From Candidatus Lokiarchaeota archaeon (GTDB taxonomy: Archaea; Asgardarchaeota; Thorarchaeia; Thorarchaeales; Thorarchaeaceae): a DNA stretch of 52,542 nt. A program made the position numbers and the translations under genes. A model generated the notes under the pieces. The model was not told the DNA's origin and ran no database searches. It saw only the letters and a list, made by a program, of their open reading frames with translations. The stretch lies in assembly GCA_014730275.1 (NCBI GenBank), contig WJIL01000011.1:1-52542 (forward strand). Direction: 5' to 3'. Positions within the stretch are counted from its first letter, which is position 1. Every line of letters starts with the position of its first letter. Below, piece by piece: positions 34,346 through 44,216 of the stretch.

Positions 34346-35113
34346 ATGAAGAAGCGTATTCAACCCCATCTACGAGTTGGTGAAGGCGATGTTGAGGATA
34401 TCTGTCTAATAGCTGGCAATCCCGATCGTATTCCGAAAATTGCTGCGCAGATGAATGATGCCGAGGAGGTTGCCAGATATCGTGGCTTGGTAACCTATCG
34501 TGCCTACACCCCTGGCGGAGTCCCGGTAACCCTTTCTGGCACCGGCATGGGTACACCAACCACGCATATCTGCATAGAGGAGCTGACGAATCTCGGAGCT
34601 CAGGTCATCATAAGAGTGGGGAGTTGTGGTGGCATATCTCGCGATGTCACAACGGGAGACGTGGTGGTGCCCACAGCATGTGTCCGGGATGAGCGAACCG
34701 GCTTGAACTATGCGCCCATAGAATATCCGGCTGTTGCTTCTCCTGTCTGGCAGAAGGCTCTTTTCGACGAGATATCTGCCATATTCCCAGAGGATCGTAT
34801 TCACCGCGGTATCTGCTGGACCACAGATGTATACTACAACAATCCCGAGATGGGGAACCCCTTAGATGTCTGGACGAGAGCAAATGTGAAATGTGTAGAA
34901 ATGGAGGCCTCCCTGCTGTTTGTTTTTGCCACTAGTAAGGGATTGGACGCTGCATCTATTTTGGCCTGTGATGGCAACCTGCATGGTGATCAGAAAGGTG
35001 AACTGAGTGATGCCACCGAGGAATCGGGTGAGGAAGATCCACTCCTCAAAGAGGCGGTCGAGAAAGAAATCGAGGCTACAATCGCAGCAATCGACTCTCT
35101 TGATTCAGATTGA
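34346..35113 (+). CDS. udp: Uridine phosphorylase-type nucleoside phosphorylase
   Basis: 255 residues from the ATG at 34346, with GGTGAG 7 bases ahead. PNP/UDP family: LIAGNPDRIPKIA near residue 20 carries the phosphate-binding GNPDR; VTLSGTGMGTPTTHI near 60; IIRVGSCGGISRDV near 85; and CVEMEASLLFVFATSKG near 190, the ribose-binding Met-Glu with the catalytic pocket. Breaks uridine (or other nucleosides) with phosphate to base and ribose-1-phosphate, in nucleoside salvage. The open frame extends 30 codons further upstream but the extension lacks family sequence. Confidence 0.88.
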   Translation: MKKRIQPHLRVGEGDVEDICLIAGNPDRIPKIAAQMNDAEEVARYRGLVTYRAYTPGGVPVTLSGTGMGTPTTHICIEELTNLGAQVIIRVGSCGGISRDVTTGDVVVPTACVRDERTGLNYAPIEYPAVASPVWQKALFDEISAIFPEDRIHRGICWTTDVYYNNPEMGNPLDVWTRANVKCVEMEASLLFVFATSKGLDAASILACDGNLHGDQKGELSDATEESGEEDPLLKEAVEKEIEATIAAIDSLDSD

Positions 35114-35177
35114 TGCTGAGTGATGCTGCCAATAGATTGTTAACCGTTTGAATCAATCGGGATATGGTAGACCAACC

Positions 35178-35816
35178 ATGCCATCGCAGGAAGAGTCCGA
35201 ATCAAATGTCAGCCACTATCTGATTATGAAGGCTGACGCAGAGGAGGCTCTGAGACTCGCTCGTGATTGGTGGGAAGACAAGAGTATTCCGAGCTATATC
35301 GAAGTACGACAATTAAAAGAAACTGAAACCGAGGAATTTGTTGCCCTCTACAATCGTTGTTTTCTAGCCTCTCCTGACCCCTTCTGTCCCTTAACACCAG
35401 CTGAAGCAGAGAAGCTCGACACAGAGGGTATCTTCGTGGCTGAACTGTGGGGTGAGCTATCAGGATTCATTGCCTGTTTTGTGGAAGAAGATGACCGTGG
35501 GGTCTATGGTGAAATCACCGGGATAGGCGTGTTACCTGAACGTCGCCGTCGGGGTGTTGCAACAGCGATGATTCAACGGGCCTCTGAATATTTCATTGAA
35601 GCAGGAATTGAGGAAATATACTGTGAAATTTTCGAGGAGAACCATCCATCAAAGATGCTGGTGATGGCATACGGCTTTGAAGAAGTCAGAAGGAGACCAG
35701 TCAAAGTGGATAAATCTGGTGAGCCGGCAGAGGAAGAACAAGTCCCTGGTGGCAAGCTCATGCGCCGACTTGGGTTGCGGCCGCAAACTGGTGGAGATTC
35801 CTGTAGTACCACCTAG
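35178..35816 (+). CDS. GNAT-family N-acetyltransferase
   Basis: About 212 residues. GNAT core: EFVALYNRCFLASPDPF, then FVAELWGELSGFIACFVEED, the acetyl-CoA loop GEITGIGVLPERRRRGVATAMIQRASEYF near residue 125 with RRRGVA as the Q/RxxGxG/A motif, then YCEIFEENHPSKML and YGFEEV. Similar to RimI-type protein acetyltransferases. The C-terminal 35 residues are an extension rich in charged residues. Frame is open to 35148; I chose the ATG at 35178. Follows udp by 64 bases. Confidence 0.85.
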   Translation: MPSQEESESNVSHYLIMKADAEEALRLARDWWEDKSIPSYIEVRQLKETETEEFVALYNRCFLASPDPFCPLTPAEAEKLDTEGIFVAELWGELSGFIACFVEEDDRGVYGEITGIGVLPERRRRGVATAMIQRASEYFIEAGIEEIYCEIFEENHPSKMLVMAYGFEEVRRRPVKVDKSGEPAEEEQVPGGKLMRRLGLRPQTGGDSCSTT

Positions 35817-35876
35817 GTTACTGTATGCATCTGTCATCTTTACGCCCACTGCCAAACCTTCTTAGGTTATGCCGTA

Positions 35877-37007
35877 GTGATATCCTTCATGTCTTCCAAG
35901 CATGCCACGTGGGCACTCATTGCCATCGTATGCTTCTTTCTCAGTAGCGGCCTGGGTGTTGACGCTGCTCACACACCGGTGTTCGATGGACCACGTGCAT
36001 ATACCCACCTGGTCGAGCAATGTGACTTTGGTCCACGCCCACCAGGGTCGGAGAATTTGAATGCGTGCAGGGCGTATATGGCTGATGCTTTGGATGGCTA
36101 CGGCTGGGACGTTGTATTTCAGAATTTCACCTATCAGGATGTCTTCTGTTCGAACATTCATGCTACCTATCCCGGCAATCATGCCCCCTCACTCATCCTC
36201 GGAGCCCATTATGATACCCGCCCAAGAGCAGACAAGGATCCTCATCCAGAAAATCGTTCAGAACCCATACTGGGTGCAAACGACGGTGCAAGCGGTGTTG
36301 CTGTGCTTCTTGAGCTTGCACGTGTCCTACCAGATGAAGTCAAGCAAGGAATCGAGCTGGTCTTCTTCGATGCCGAAGACTCGGGCGACATCAATGGCTG
36401 GGATTGGATTGTTGGTTCAACACACTACGTTGATTCATTATCGGATACAAGAAAAAACCAGATTTCGGCGATGATTCTTCTCGATATGGTTGGTGATAAG
36501 GAGCTGCGCTTGGAAAAAGAAGTCACCTCCACGGATACTCTGCAGAATGCAGTCTGGGAACGTGCTGAATCTATGGGTAGGAATGACACCTTCTTGCCGA
36601 CAGTAGGAGCAAGAATACTGGATGATCATCGCCCGTTCCTCGATGCTGGTATTCCCGCGCTTGATATCATCGAACATGCTCCATTTCCTGATTACTGGCA
36701 CACTCTTGAGGATACACCTGACAAATGTAGTGCTGAAAGCTTGGCGATAGTCGGTGAGGTTATGGAAGTATTCCTCGTCGAGGATTTGGCTTCCAATGCC
36801 ATCTTTGAGCTTGACGCTTTCCCCTTTCTCCAGATTGGACTCGTTGCTACAGGTTTTGCTGTTGTGGGTATGAGCTATTTCTGGTATACGCGCAGAAACG
36901 AACCTCAAGGCTTTAAGACCGGAAGTCCTAGTGATATGACGTATATCAAATCAAAGATGGTGCAAAGCATTGGAGAAGCAGCTCATCTATCAGCCGGAAC
37001 CAGCTGA
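35877..37007 (+). CDS. M28-family zinc aminopeptidase/glutaminyl-cyclase-like protein, membrane-anchored
   Basis: 376 residues: N-terminal signal sequence or anchor (HATWALIAIVCFFLSSGL), catalytic domain, and a C-terminal transmembrane helix (IGLVATGFAVVGMSYFWY) with a short tail. Catalytic features: ILGAHYDTR (H111), NDGASG (D136), FFDAEDSG (E167), LLDMVGD (D203) and DYWHTLEDT (H275) fit the zinc ligands and general acid of the M28/glutaminyl cyclase group. It most closely recalls QC-type enzymes, which form N-terminal pyroglutamate, but simple aminopeptidase activity is equally possible. Acts outside the membrane. Overlaps the WD40 gene by 38 bases. Confidence 0.85.
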   Translation: MISFMSSKHATWALIAIVCFFLSSGLGVDAAHTPVFDGPRAYTHLVEQCDFGPRPPGSENLNACRAYMADALDGYGWDVVFQNFTYQDVFCSNIHATYPGNHAPSLILGAHYDTRPRADKDPHPENRSEPILGANDGASGVAVLLELARVLPDEVKQGIELVFFDAEDSGDINGWDWIVGSTHYVDSLSDTRKNQISAMILLDMVGDKELRLEKEVTSTDTLQNAVWERAESMGRNDTFLPTVGARILDDHRPFLDAGIPALDIIEHAPFPDYWHTLEDTPDKCSAESLAIVGEVMEVFLVEDLASNAIFELDAFPFLQIGLVATGFAVVGMSYFWYTRRNEPQGFKTGSPSDMTYIKSKMVQSIGEAAHLSAGTS

Positions 37008-37851
37008 TGCAGTTCCATTGACCTGCCTTACAGTTGACCATGACGGGAAACGAGCTGCGTGCGGTACTACTGAGGGCCCAATTCTGCTTATTGACCTAGA
37101 AGAGGGCACTGTTTTGAAGACACTCCGGGGGCATGAGGACATTGTCTCCCGGGTACGTTTTCTCAAGAAAGGCAAATACATCCTATCCAGTTCTTGGGAC
37201 GGCACAACCCGTCGCTGGTCTCTCAAGAAGGATAAGAAGGAATCGAACATACTCAAACACCACACCGAGGTCAAATCGCTGGCAATTGCAGATAACGAAA
37301 GCAAAGGTGCAGCTGGCGGCAGGGATGGCGAAGTGAAGGTCTTCTCAGTAGAACACATGAAGTGCATACGGAATATGCAGACCGATGATTTGAATGTCTC
37401 TGGCCTTCATTTCGCTGATGGGGATTCCCAGCTTCTGAGTGTCTCGTGGAACGGCAGCTGTCGTATTTGGGATTTGAAGGACTACGAACTGCTCTCTACA
37501 CTTCGGGAGGACAAGAAACGGATTCGTTGTCTTGGGACAACTCCCGATGATGCCTATGTGCTTCTTGGTTTTCATACTGGTGATATCAGAGTATTTCCCG
37601 TTGAGGATCCTTCAACTTCATTTGCTCTTGAGGGCCACACTGACCGTATAACTGATTTCACTCTTCTTCCTGATAACCGGATGATATCATCCAGCTGGGA
37701 CCGCACAATCAGATTGTGGTCGCTGGACAGAGAGAAGGAGGTGAACCAGGCAAAACTCTGGAGTGCTGTCAGTTCTGTCGAATGGTGTCCTACCTGTGAA
37801 CAGCTGTTTACAACCGATTTTTCAGGATCGCTTCTGGCGTGGACACTTTAG
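36970..37851 (+). CDS. Seven-bladed WD40 beta-propeller protein
   Basis: 293 residues starting TTG. Seven repeats cover the chain: blades end with ILLIDL, TTRRWSL, EVKVFSV, SCRIWDL, DIRVFPV, TIRLWSL and SLLAWTL; GH dipeptides before strands are at LRGHED and LEGHTD. A single complete propeller without other domain; it is a protein-interaction scaffold in known relatives. WD40 of this compact kind is common in eukaryotes and some bacteria and archaea. The overlap with the M28 gene suggests joint expression; no signal peptide, so it is cytosolic. Confidence 0.88.
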   Translation: MEKQLIYQPEPADAVPLTCLTVDHDGKRAACGTTEGPILLIDLEEGTVLKTLRGHEDIVSRVRFLKKGKYILSSSWDGTTRRWSLKKDKKESNILKHHTEVKSLAIADNESKGAAGGRDGEVKVFSVEHMKCIRNMQTDDLNVSGLHFADGDSQLLSVSWNGSCRIWDLKDYELLSTLREDKKRIRCLGTTPDDAYVLLGFHTGDIRVFPVEDPSTSFALEGHTDRITDFTLLPDNRMISSSWDRTIRLWSLDREKEVNQAKLWSAVSSVEWCPTCEQLFTTDFSGSLLAWTL

Positions 37852-38423
37852 ATTTCTTCCGGTCTTCCAAGGCTACCCCCTTCCACTCTGATATCGACTC
37901 CAACGTAGCCTGCTTTCTTCCAGGTGAGGCGTACCCGTTCGTGGTCACGTTTTCCGGATGCGATTTCTGTAAGGATGTCCTTGTTACGATTGCGAGTGCG
38001 CTTATCGTATGGTACGGGTATTTCCTCATCATCTGCGGTGAAGAGGATTGTGGCCGATGGTTTGACTTTGATAATCGGTTCAGAGAATATCATCTTCCCT
38101 TCTTCGAAGTAGGGCGTTTTGTTACGCAGGCTTCTCATCGATCGCGCCATAGCCCTGTGCTCTCCAATCTTGACCCTCGCCGTTTTGACAACATCCTCCA
38201 GATAGGCAATCCGCGGATCGAACTTGGCTGTGAATTCCTCTCGCAATTCATCTATAGCTTGGGACTCAGAGGTGAGATGTTGCTTGAGAATCTCGGTGAG
38301 GACGAAATTGGTGGCTTCCGTGTATTTATCAAATTCCTCCTTCAGTTGATCCTGTTTGGTCTGGGTCAGAAGCACACTAAGTAGTTTGAGAATTTCAACA
38401 TCGTTAGCAGACATTTGAGCCAC
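37848..38423 (-). CDS. Unknown protein with N-terminal coiled coil
   Basis: 191 residues. Residues 1-80 are helical (LLSVLLTQTKQDQLKEEFDKY and a second helix). The rest has strands such as IIKVKPSATILFTADD and HERVRLTWKKAGYVGVDIRVEGG, perhaps a small beta domain. No family recognised. Its stop overlaps the WD40 gene by 4 bases on the other strand. It is the next gene after the nucleotidyltransferase (46 bases) and may be in its operon. Confidence 0.6.
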   Translation of the reverse strand: MAQMSANDVEILKLLSVLLTQTKQDQLKEEFDKYTEATNFVLTEILKQHLTSESQAIDELREEFTAKFDPRIAYLEDVVKTARVKIGEHRAMARSMRSLRNKTPYFEEGKMIFSEPIIKVKPSATILFTADDEEIPVPYDKRTRNRNKDILTEIASGKRDHERVRLTWKKAGYVGVDIRVEGGSLGRPEEI

Positions 38424-38468
38424 TGCCGAAAGGGTACCAATTGTTCCTAATGAATGTGTCCGAAGCCA

Positions 38469-39497
38469 TTATACGGCTAGCCTAGCAAGGACGAACTTGG
38501 ATTCATCGATTGCCCGCTTGATAGCCTTTGGCTGCAGATCGAACTCACAGAGCGAGAGCAGCATATCCTCGTAGAATTCATTCTCCTTTTCTCGCAAGGA
38601 AGTGATGAACTTGAGGCTATCTGGCTCTTCTATTCCGTACATGGCCAACAGAGCATTAGCTATCATGTATATTGCATGACGCATCTCCAGCACTGCCAGT
38701 TCATATGACGTGTTGATGGTCAAGGATAGGGCCCCGAAGTAGTGACGTTGTGCTCGATTGAGCAAGGGGATAACCACCGTGTCCAAGTCGCTTTTCTCAA
38801 GCCGGTCCTCTGCTTCCCGGAGCCAGCTTTTCACATCTTCAAGAGCATTCATGATTTGTTCTTCATTCATACTTCGCAGCTTGAAGGTTCTGAGGAATAG
38901 GCTGTACATTGGAGGATTAAGCAGTCTCGCCTCTGAGAGGACGTCTGCGGTTCTGATGATACTGAATCTGTTATCACTCATCAAAATCGTGCGTGCGAGA
39001 TTAAAAAGCGCATTTCGCAGCTCGCAAATAGAGCTGACTCTGTCTTTTTCGAGCAGATTCTTTGCTTGATTCAGCTCTGCGGCCGTCCGTTCCTTCACCG
39101 CGATGACCACATCTTCTGGCCACACATAGTCTTCAGCAAGCTCCCTCCATTCCTCAAGTCTTCCTGATTTATCATATGCCACCTTCGAATCTTTCACCCG
39201 TTCGATGACCTGTGCGATTTGCTGTGGGCTTTTACTTTCCCGGTTCAGTACTTCCTGGATGGTATTTGGCGTGATGAAGGTCATATCAATGCGGACGCCT
39301 TTGTGTCGTGATAGAAGGCGAACTGGTGCTTCATCTTGGTCCCAGACTATACAGACATCGAGGTCTGAATCTGGAGTTTGGGCTTTGTTCACATAGGAAC
39401 CGTAGACAAACATTCCTTCAACGTGCTCTTGTTTCTTCCATTCGTCTACAGTGTCCTGGAGTGCTCGCTCGAATTTGGCTCGAATATCCATCATCAC
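38469..39497 (-). CDS. Nucleotidyltransferase-fold protein with helical C-terminal domain
   Basis: 342 residues. Residues 1-110 are a minimal pol-beta-type nucleotidyltransferase: GMFVYGSYVNKAQTPDSDLDVCIVW with the GS and the D-x-D metal pair, then GVRIDMTFITP with a possible third Asp. Residues 135-342 are all helical, and residues near 250-290 resemble a HEPN-like or DUF4037-like bundle. Members modify RNA ends, proteins or small molecules; stand-alone MNT/HEPN pairs act as toxin-antitoxin, but here both parts are one chain. Role unknown. Confidence 0.75.
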   Translation of the reverse strand: MMMDIRAKFERALQDTVDEWKKQEHVEGMFVYGSYVNKAQTPDSDLDVCIVWDQDEAPVRLLSRHKGVRIDMTFITPNTIQEVLNRESKSPQQIAQVIERVKDSKVAYDKSGRLEEWRELAEDYVWPEDVVIAVKERTAAELNQAKNLLEKDRVSSICELRNALFNLARTILMSDNRFSIIRTADVLSEARLLNPPMYSLFLRTFKLRSMNEEQIMNALEDVKSWLREAEDRLEKSDLDTVVIPLLNRAQRHYFGALSLTINTSYELAVLEMRHAIYMIANALLAMYGIEEPDSLKFITSLREKENEFYEDMLLSLCEFDLQPKAIKRAIDESKFVLARLAV

Positions 39498-39646
39498 AAC
39501 TCACCAAGATATGGATTGAATCCCACCGCGTGACGCGGCTTGTACATTGTGATGCACATTGAAATAAAAGACTATGCCAGCTCTAGGTTGAAGAATCCGA
39601 CAGTCATTAATACCGGTACTTCTCACCTCGAAGCAGAGTTGGTTTC

Positions 39647-40354
39647 ATGGTTCGTTCAGATGGCCGCGAAAATGATGAGCTGCGTCCGGTAGAAGTTACC
39701 CGTGATTATCTCAAACATCCTGAGGGATCAGTCCTTATTGCAACTGGTGAGACGAAAGTGATTTGCACCGCCACTGTGGAAGACGGTGTACCGGGTTGGC
39801 TGAACGGTAAGGGACAGGGTTGGTGTACTGGGGAGTATGGCATGCTCCCACGGTCTACTGATAACCGCATCAACCGGTATCGACGGAGTGGTCGTACTTA
39901 CGAGATTCAACGATTGATTGGTCGCTCCTTGCGTGCAGCTCTCGATCTGACATCCCTGGGGGAATATACCCTGCGCATCGATTGTGATGTTATCCAGGCA
40001 GATGGAGGTACCCGGACCGCATCGATTACTGGCGGTTACATCGCGCTTGTTGATGCCATAGATTACATGTTGGCTATGGATATGCTTTCAGAAAGCCCGC
40101 TTATGGGTGCCGTTGCTGCTGTGAGTGTGGGTGTTGTCAATGGCGAATGTCTGCTCGATCTCTGCTACATCGAGGATTCTACCGCTGATGTTGACATGAA
40201 CATCGTGATGCGTGATGCAGAGTTTGTCGAGGTACAAGGGACAGCCGAAGGAGAAACTTTTGACCGAACCCAGATGGATGACATGCTTGATCTGGCGGCA
40301 AAGGGCTGCGAAGAGCTGATGGAATTTCAGGAGCGCAGCCTCTGCCCTGACTAG
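39647..40354 (+). CDS. rph: RNase PH, bacterial type
   Basis: 235 residues, the full length. The sequence follows bacterial RNase PH rather than the archaeal exosome subunit Rrp41: EYGMLPRSTDNRINR, GRTYEIQRLIGRSLRAALDL, DCDVIQADGGTRTASITGGYIAL. The phosphate-binding Arg and the catalytic acidic residues (ADVDMNIVM region) are present. Trims tRNA 3' ends using phosphate. Archaea normally lack it, so transfer from bacteria is likely. The 23S gene lies about 500 bases further on the same strand. Confidence 0.9.
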   Translation: MVRSDGRENDELRPVEVTRDYLKHPEGSVLIATGETKVICTATVEDGVPGWLNGKGQGWCTGEYGMLPRSTDNRINRYRRSGRTYEIQRLIGRSLRAALDLTSLGEYTLRIDCDVIQADGGTRTASITGGYIALVDAIDYMLAMDMLSESPLMGAVAAVSVGVVNGECLLDLCYIEDSTADVDMNIVMRDAEFVEVQGTAEGETFDRTQMDDMLDLAAKGCEELMEFQERSLCPD

Positions 40355-40859
40355 TACCCCTATGTGGATTATTCCGCGCGATATAGTGAACCAGCTAAAT
40401 GCATCTGAAACCAAATGTTTATGAGGAGACTGTTCCCGATAAGGCTTGCTTGCATACGTTGAGTAGGGAACGCATTATACGGCGGCTATAGCAAGGTCGC
40501 TGTGAAGTAGTTCTGATAGCTTGACGTATAGCAATGTTTAAATCGCCAGCGTAACTGACTGGCTGAGCGCGCACACCTCAGACTGTGCGTGTGTTTACAG
40601 GTCCAAAGTCCTCGCGAGAGGCTCCCGAGAGCTGCACGTTGTGTGCGCTTGATGACAGGACTCATCGGGACCAGACGTTGCGAATGGAGTCATTCCCGGT
40701 GGGGGACCGTCGATGCATATGCTTTGGAGTCGTACTCCCGCCACACAGTTTCGTGGCAGAAGTGTATGGATTGATTGCAGAGGATGGAGGTACGAATGAG
40801 GTTTACTCAACTCCTTGGCAGCAGGTAATGCTGCACCGGTTATATGATTAGGACTGCAA
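40355..40859 (+). promoter_or_regulatory. 23S rRNA promoter and leader
   Basis: No gene and no 16S or tRNA here. A TATA-like ATGTTTAAAT at 40534-40543 suggests transcription starting near 40566, giving a leader of about 290 bases. An early hairpin CGCACA-8-TGTGCG starts at about 40570. Another AT-rich box, ATGTTTATGA, lies near 40414. The leader end shows no obvious bulge-helix-bulge partner that I could prove by eye. Confidence 0.5.
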
Positions 40860-43800
40860 TTCGCTGTACGGTTGTTGGTGGATGACTCGGTTGACATGCC
40901 GAAGAAGGACGCGACAAGCGGCGATATTCCGTGGGTAGGCGCATGAAGCCATTGATCCGCGGGATTCCGAATAGGACCTCCAAGCACGGGCTATTACCTC
41001 GTGCTATTCCCGAGTCACATCGGGAAGGGGAACGCTCAGAACTGAAGCATCTTAGTATGAGCAGGAGTAGAAAACAAGTCGTGATTCCCTGAGTAACAGC
41101 GAGCGAAAGGGGAAAAGGCCAAACTGAACCCCAAGACGAAAAGTGTTGGGGGATGTGGTGTAAGGGCCACGGACAAGTGCCTCAACGTCCAAATCAAAGT
41201 CGTCTGGAACGACGCGGCAAAGAGGGTGACACCCCCGTAGGTGTAAAACGTTGGCATGTCTGTGGATCCCAGAGTAGCATGGGTCGGTTGTCTCGTGTGA
41301 ATTACGCAGGTACAATCTGCGAAGCCTAAATACTATGTCAAACCGATAGCAGACTAGTAGCGCGAGCGAAAGTTGAAAAGTACCGCGGAAGCGGGGTGAA
41401 AAGTACCTGAAACCAGCAATCTAGTCAAAGGATGTCTGATTAAAAGAGGAGATACTCGGGGAACGAACTAGGGGAGACCCTTTAGTAGGACCTGAGTGGA
41501 TCGAATCAGCATCATCCGTCTTGAACCACGGACCAGGGAGTTCATAGAAGTGGCGAGGATAAGGTGTCAAAACCGTAAACGAAGGGAAACCAACAAGCCC
41601 GCAACCGGGCAATCCGGTGAGGGGCGACGTCTACAAGGGCGTGTAGTCACAGCTATGACACGAGAAACCAGTCGATCTAGGCTTGGTCAGGGTGAAGCCG
41701 GGCGAAAGCTCGGTGGAGGCCCGATAGGGTTCTGATATACAAATCGTTCCGTTGAACTGGGCCTAGGGGTAAAATGCTTATCTAGACTGGTGATAGCTCG
41801 TTCTCCGCGAAGTTGGTCGCAGCCAAGCTCTGCTTGAGATATCATGTGGTGTAGAGCACTTTCGGACGACTCGGGATCCCTCGCGGGATTTCACCGTCCT
41901 GAAAACTCCGAAGTTGCATGAATCGTAGACGGCAGGAGACGGGTACCCGGGGTAAGCCCGGCAGGCCGAGATGGGGAGAACCGAGAGTGTGGTTAAGGTC
42001 CCTAAGTGCCAGATAAGTGCGATAATGAAGGGCGTCGAGAGCCCAAGACAGTCTGGGGGTGAGCTTAGAGGCAGCTATCCCCGAACGAAAGCGTAACAGC
42101 TCACAGACCGAGGCTCTCGGCCTCTAAAATGGACGGGGCTAAATCTGGCCACCGAGACCATACCGCACGCGGGTAACACTGCGTGATCGGGTAGCGGAGC
42201 GACCTGATGGGGTAGAAGTAGGGCCGTGAGGTCCTGTGGACCCGTCAGTTTTGATCATCCTGGTAGTAGTAACAGCGAAGCATGGTGAGAATCCATGCCA
42301 CCGAAAGGGAAAGGGTTCTTCGGCAATGCGTCGTCAGCCGAAGCTTAGTCGGTTCTAAGTGGCATCGTAATTCGAGTGTCACGAAAGAGAATCAGGTTAA
42401 TATTCCTGAACCTCGGAAGTACTCTACGCGGTAACGCGAAGCCGGACTTGTAACTCATCCGGATAGGCCTTGTACAGCACTCGCTGTATTTAACAGGATA
42501 ATCCTACCGAGTACCGTAATGGTGAGACGTAGGAGAAACTTGGAATAGCAGGTGGTCGGACATCTGTTTGGCTTATTCCCGGTGACCTTGAAAAACGAGT
42601 CCGGAAGGATCTTCCGAGTCCGTACCCAGATCTGACACAGGTTCCCTGGCTGAGAAGGCCAAGGTGTATCCAGTTCACTCCAGTTGAGGGAAATCGGCCA
42701 ATTAGCAGCGTAACTTCGGGATATGCTGTGCCTAGAGGGGTTCACGCTCCTCCAGGTCTATTGTTACTAGGGGGTCCCAACTGTTTAATAAAAACATAGC
42801 TGACTGCGAGCGCGTAAGCGTTAGTACAGTCAGTGACTCCTGGTCTGTGCCAGTATGTTAAAGCTCCGGAAGGGGTCCAAGCACTGGTCAACGCCGGGAC
42901 TAACTATGAGTCTCTTAAGGTAGCCATACGCCTTGTCGGTTAAATGCCGACGTGCATGAAGGGATTAATGAGGGCCCCACTGTCCCCAACTGGAACTGGG
43001 TGAACCTACACCGTACCGAATAGTGTACGTAGCGCCAATGGGAAGAGAAGTCCCTGCGGAGGTTTACTACGCAACCTGTTATTGCCATCTTTGCCTATGT
43101 GCAAAGCGTAGTCAGGAGCGTTGAATCCCAACTCCTGGGTTGGGAGGATGCAACCATGTAACACTGACCATGTAGACGAGGGTGGCTAACCTAGGCCAAG
43201 CGTGCCTAGGGACACTTTCAGGTAGGCAGTTGGGCTGGGGCGGCACGCGGCTGACATCAGATCAGCCGCGACCAATGCTAAGCTCAGAGGCGATGGAAAC
43301 GTCTCGTTGAGATTAAGGGCATAAGCTTGGCTGATGGGATCCCGCCACGCAAAGGATCCCGGGGCGAAAGCCTGGCCTATCGAACTTCCTGATAGCCAAT
43401 TGTAAGTGCTGGAAATGACAAAAAACTTACCCCAGGGGTAACAGAGTTGTCGCGGGCAAGAGTTCATATCGACCCCGCGGCTTGCTTCCTCGATGTCGGC
43501 TCTTGGTATCCTCGGGTTGCATAAGGCCCGAAGGGTGCGGGTGCTCACCGATTAAAACCGATCGTGAGCTGGGTTTAGACCGTTGCGAGACAGGTCGGTT
43601 TCTATCTATTGGCGCTGTTGGATGTTTGATGGCAAGATGATGCCGGTACGAGAGGAACGCATTGTCGCAGCCTATGGTGTACCCATTGTCCGGAAGGGCA
43701 GCGTGGGGTAGCTAAGCTGCACGGGATAACAGCTGAATGCATCTAAGCTGGAAGCCCCACCAAAAAAGAAACATCCACTTACTAGACAATTGCTTTAGAG

Positions 43801-43934
43801 CAGCGTGGCGCTGGTGACAGTGACGCGTGTCTGGAAACGAGGACTCTCGTAGAAGACGAGGTTAATAGGGCGGGGGTGTAAGCACCGAGCTCCGGCGAGG
43901 TGTTCAGCTCACCGCTACTAATGTCCGAGGCGAG
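40860..43934 (+). rRNA. rrl: 23S ribosomal RNA
   Basis: About 3.07 kb. Conserved blocks in order: GGTGGATGACTCGG near the 5' end, GTAACAGCGAGCGAAAGG, the domain IV block near 42905 with CTTAAGGTAGCCATACGCC, peptidyl-transferase block CCTCGATGTCGGCTC near 43488, and the sarcin-ricin loop AGTACGAGAGGAA-like sequence near 43646. They are of archaeal type (for example GACCTGATGGGGTAGAAG near 42200). Ends are estimated by pairing TTCGC (40860) with GCGAG (43930), error about 20 bases. No 16S, 5S or tRNA gene adjoins, so the rRNA genes appear unlinked. No large intron or expansion is obvious. Confidence 0.95.
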
Positions 43935-44114
43935 CAGACCGAAAATATAGCTCGTGCAACACCTAGAGTTGTCAAGATTTGAGCGTAACCTCAGAGAAAC
44001 GGTACCTCCATCCTCAGCATCTATTTTCAGTTAGTTTTGATTTCACAAACTCGTTCTTCTAGAAGTGAAGAGAGCTATTTCTACCCAATTAATTTCCCAA
44101 GAACACTAGTCGGA
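43897..44114 (+). repeat. Direct repeat copy R1: end of the 23S gene plus trailer
   Basis: Source copy. 43897-43983 recurs at 47397-47483 with 5 differences in 87 bases; the match weakens but goes on to about 44015. The trailer part from 43989 to 44114, with CCTCCATCCTCAGCAT and AAGAACACTAGTC, recurs in diverged form at 48985-49110. A shorter piece recurs near 50790. Confidence 0.85.
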
Positions 44115-44134
44115 TTCCATGTATAATATTGGGT

Positions 44135-44182
44135 GCGGCTGCTAAAAAATTCCTCAGCCGCCAAGGGGAGATCAACATCTCC
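44135..44182. ncRNA. Two adjacent perfect stem-loops after the 23S trailer
   Basis: GCGGCTG (44135-44141) pairs with CAGCCGC (44155-44161); GGAGAT-CAAC-ATCTCC follows at 44167-44182. Flanking TATT (44127-44130) and AATA (44183-44186) could close a three-way junction. This may be the terminator of the 23S unit or of the small reverse-strand gene, or a small structured RNA. Confidence 0.4.
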
Positions 44183-44216
44183 AATACCAAAAAAATATCA
44201 CTGCATCATAAAATTA

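Noticed and set aside
41496-41735. Open reading frames inside the 23S gene (also at 41036-41315, 42455-42745 and 43186-43548)
   Set aside because: They lie in conserved rRNA blocks; their composition follows rRNA and they are not proteins.
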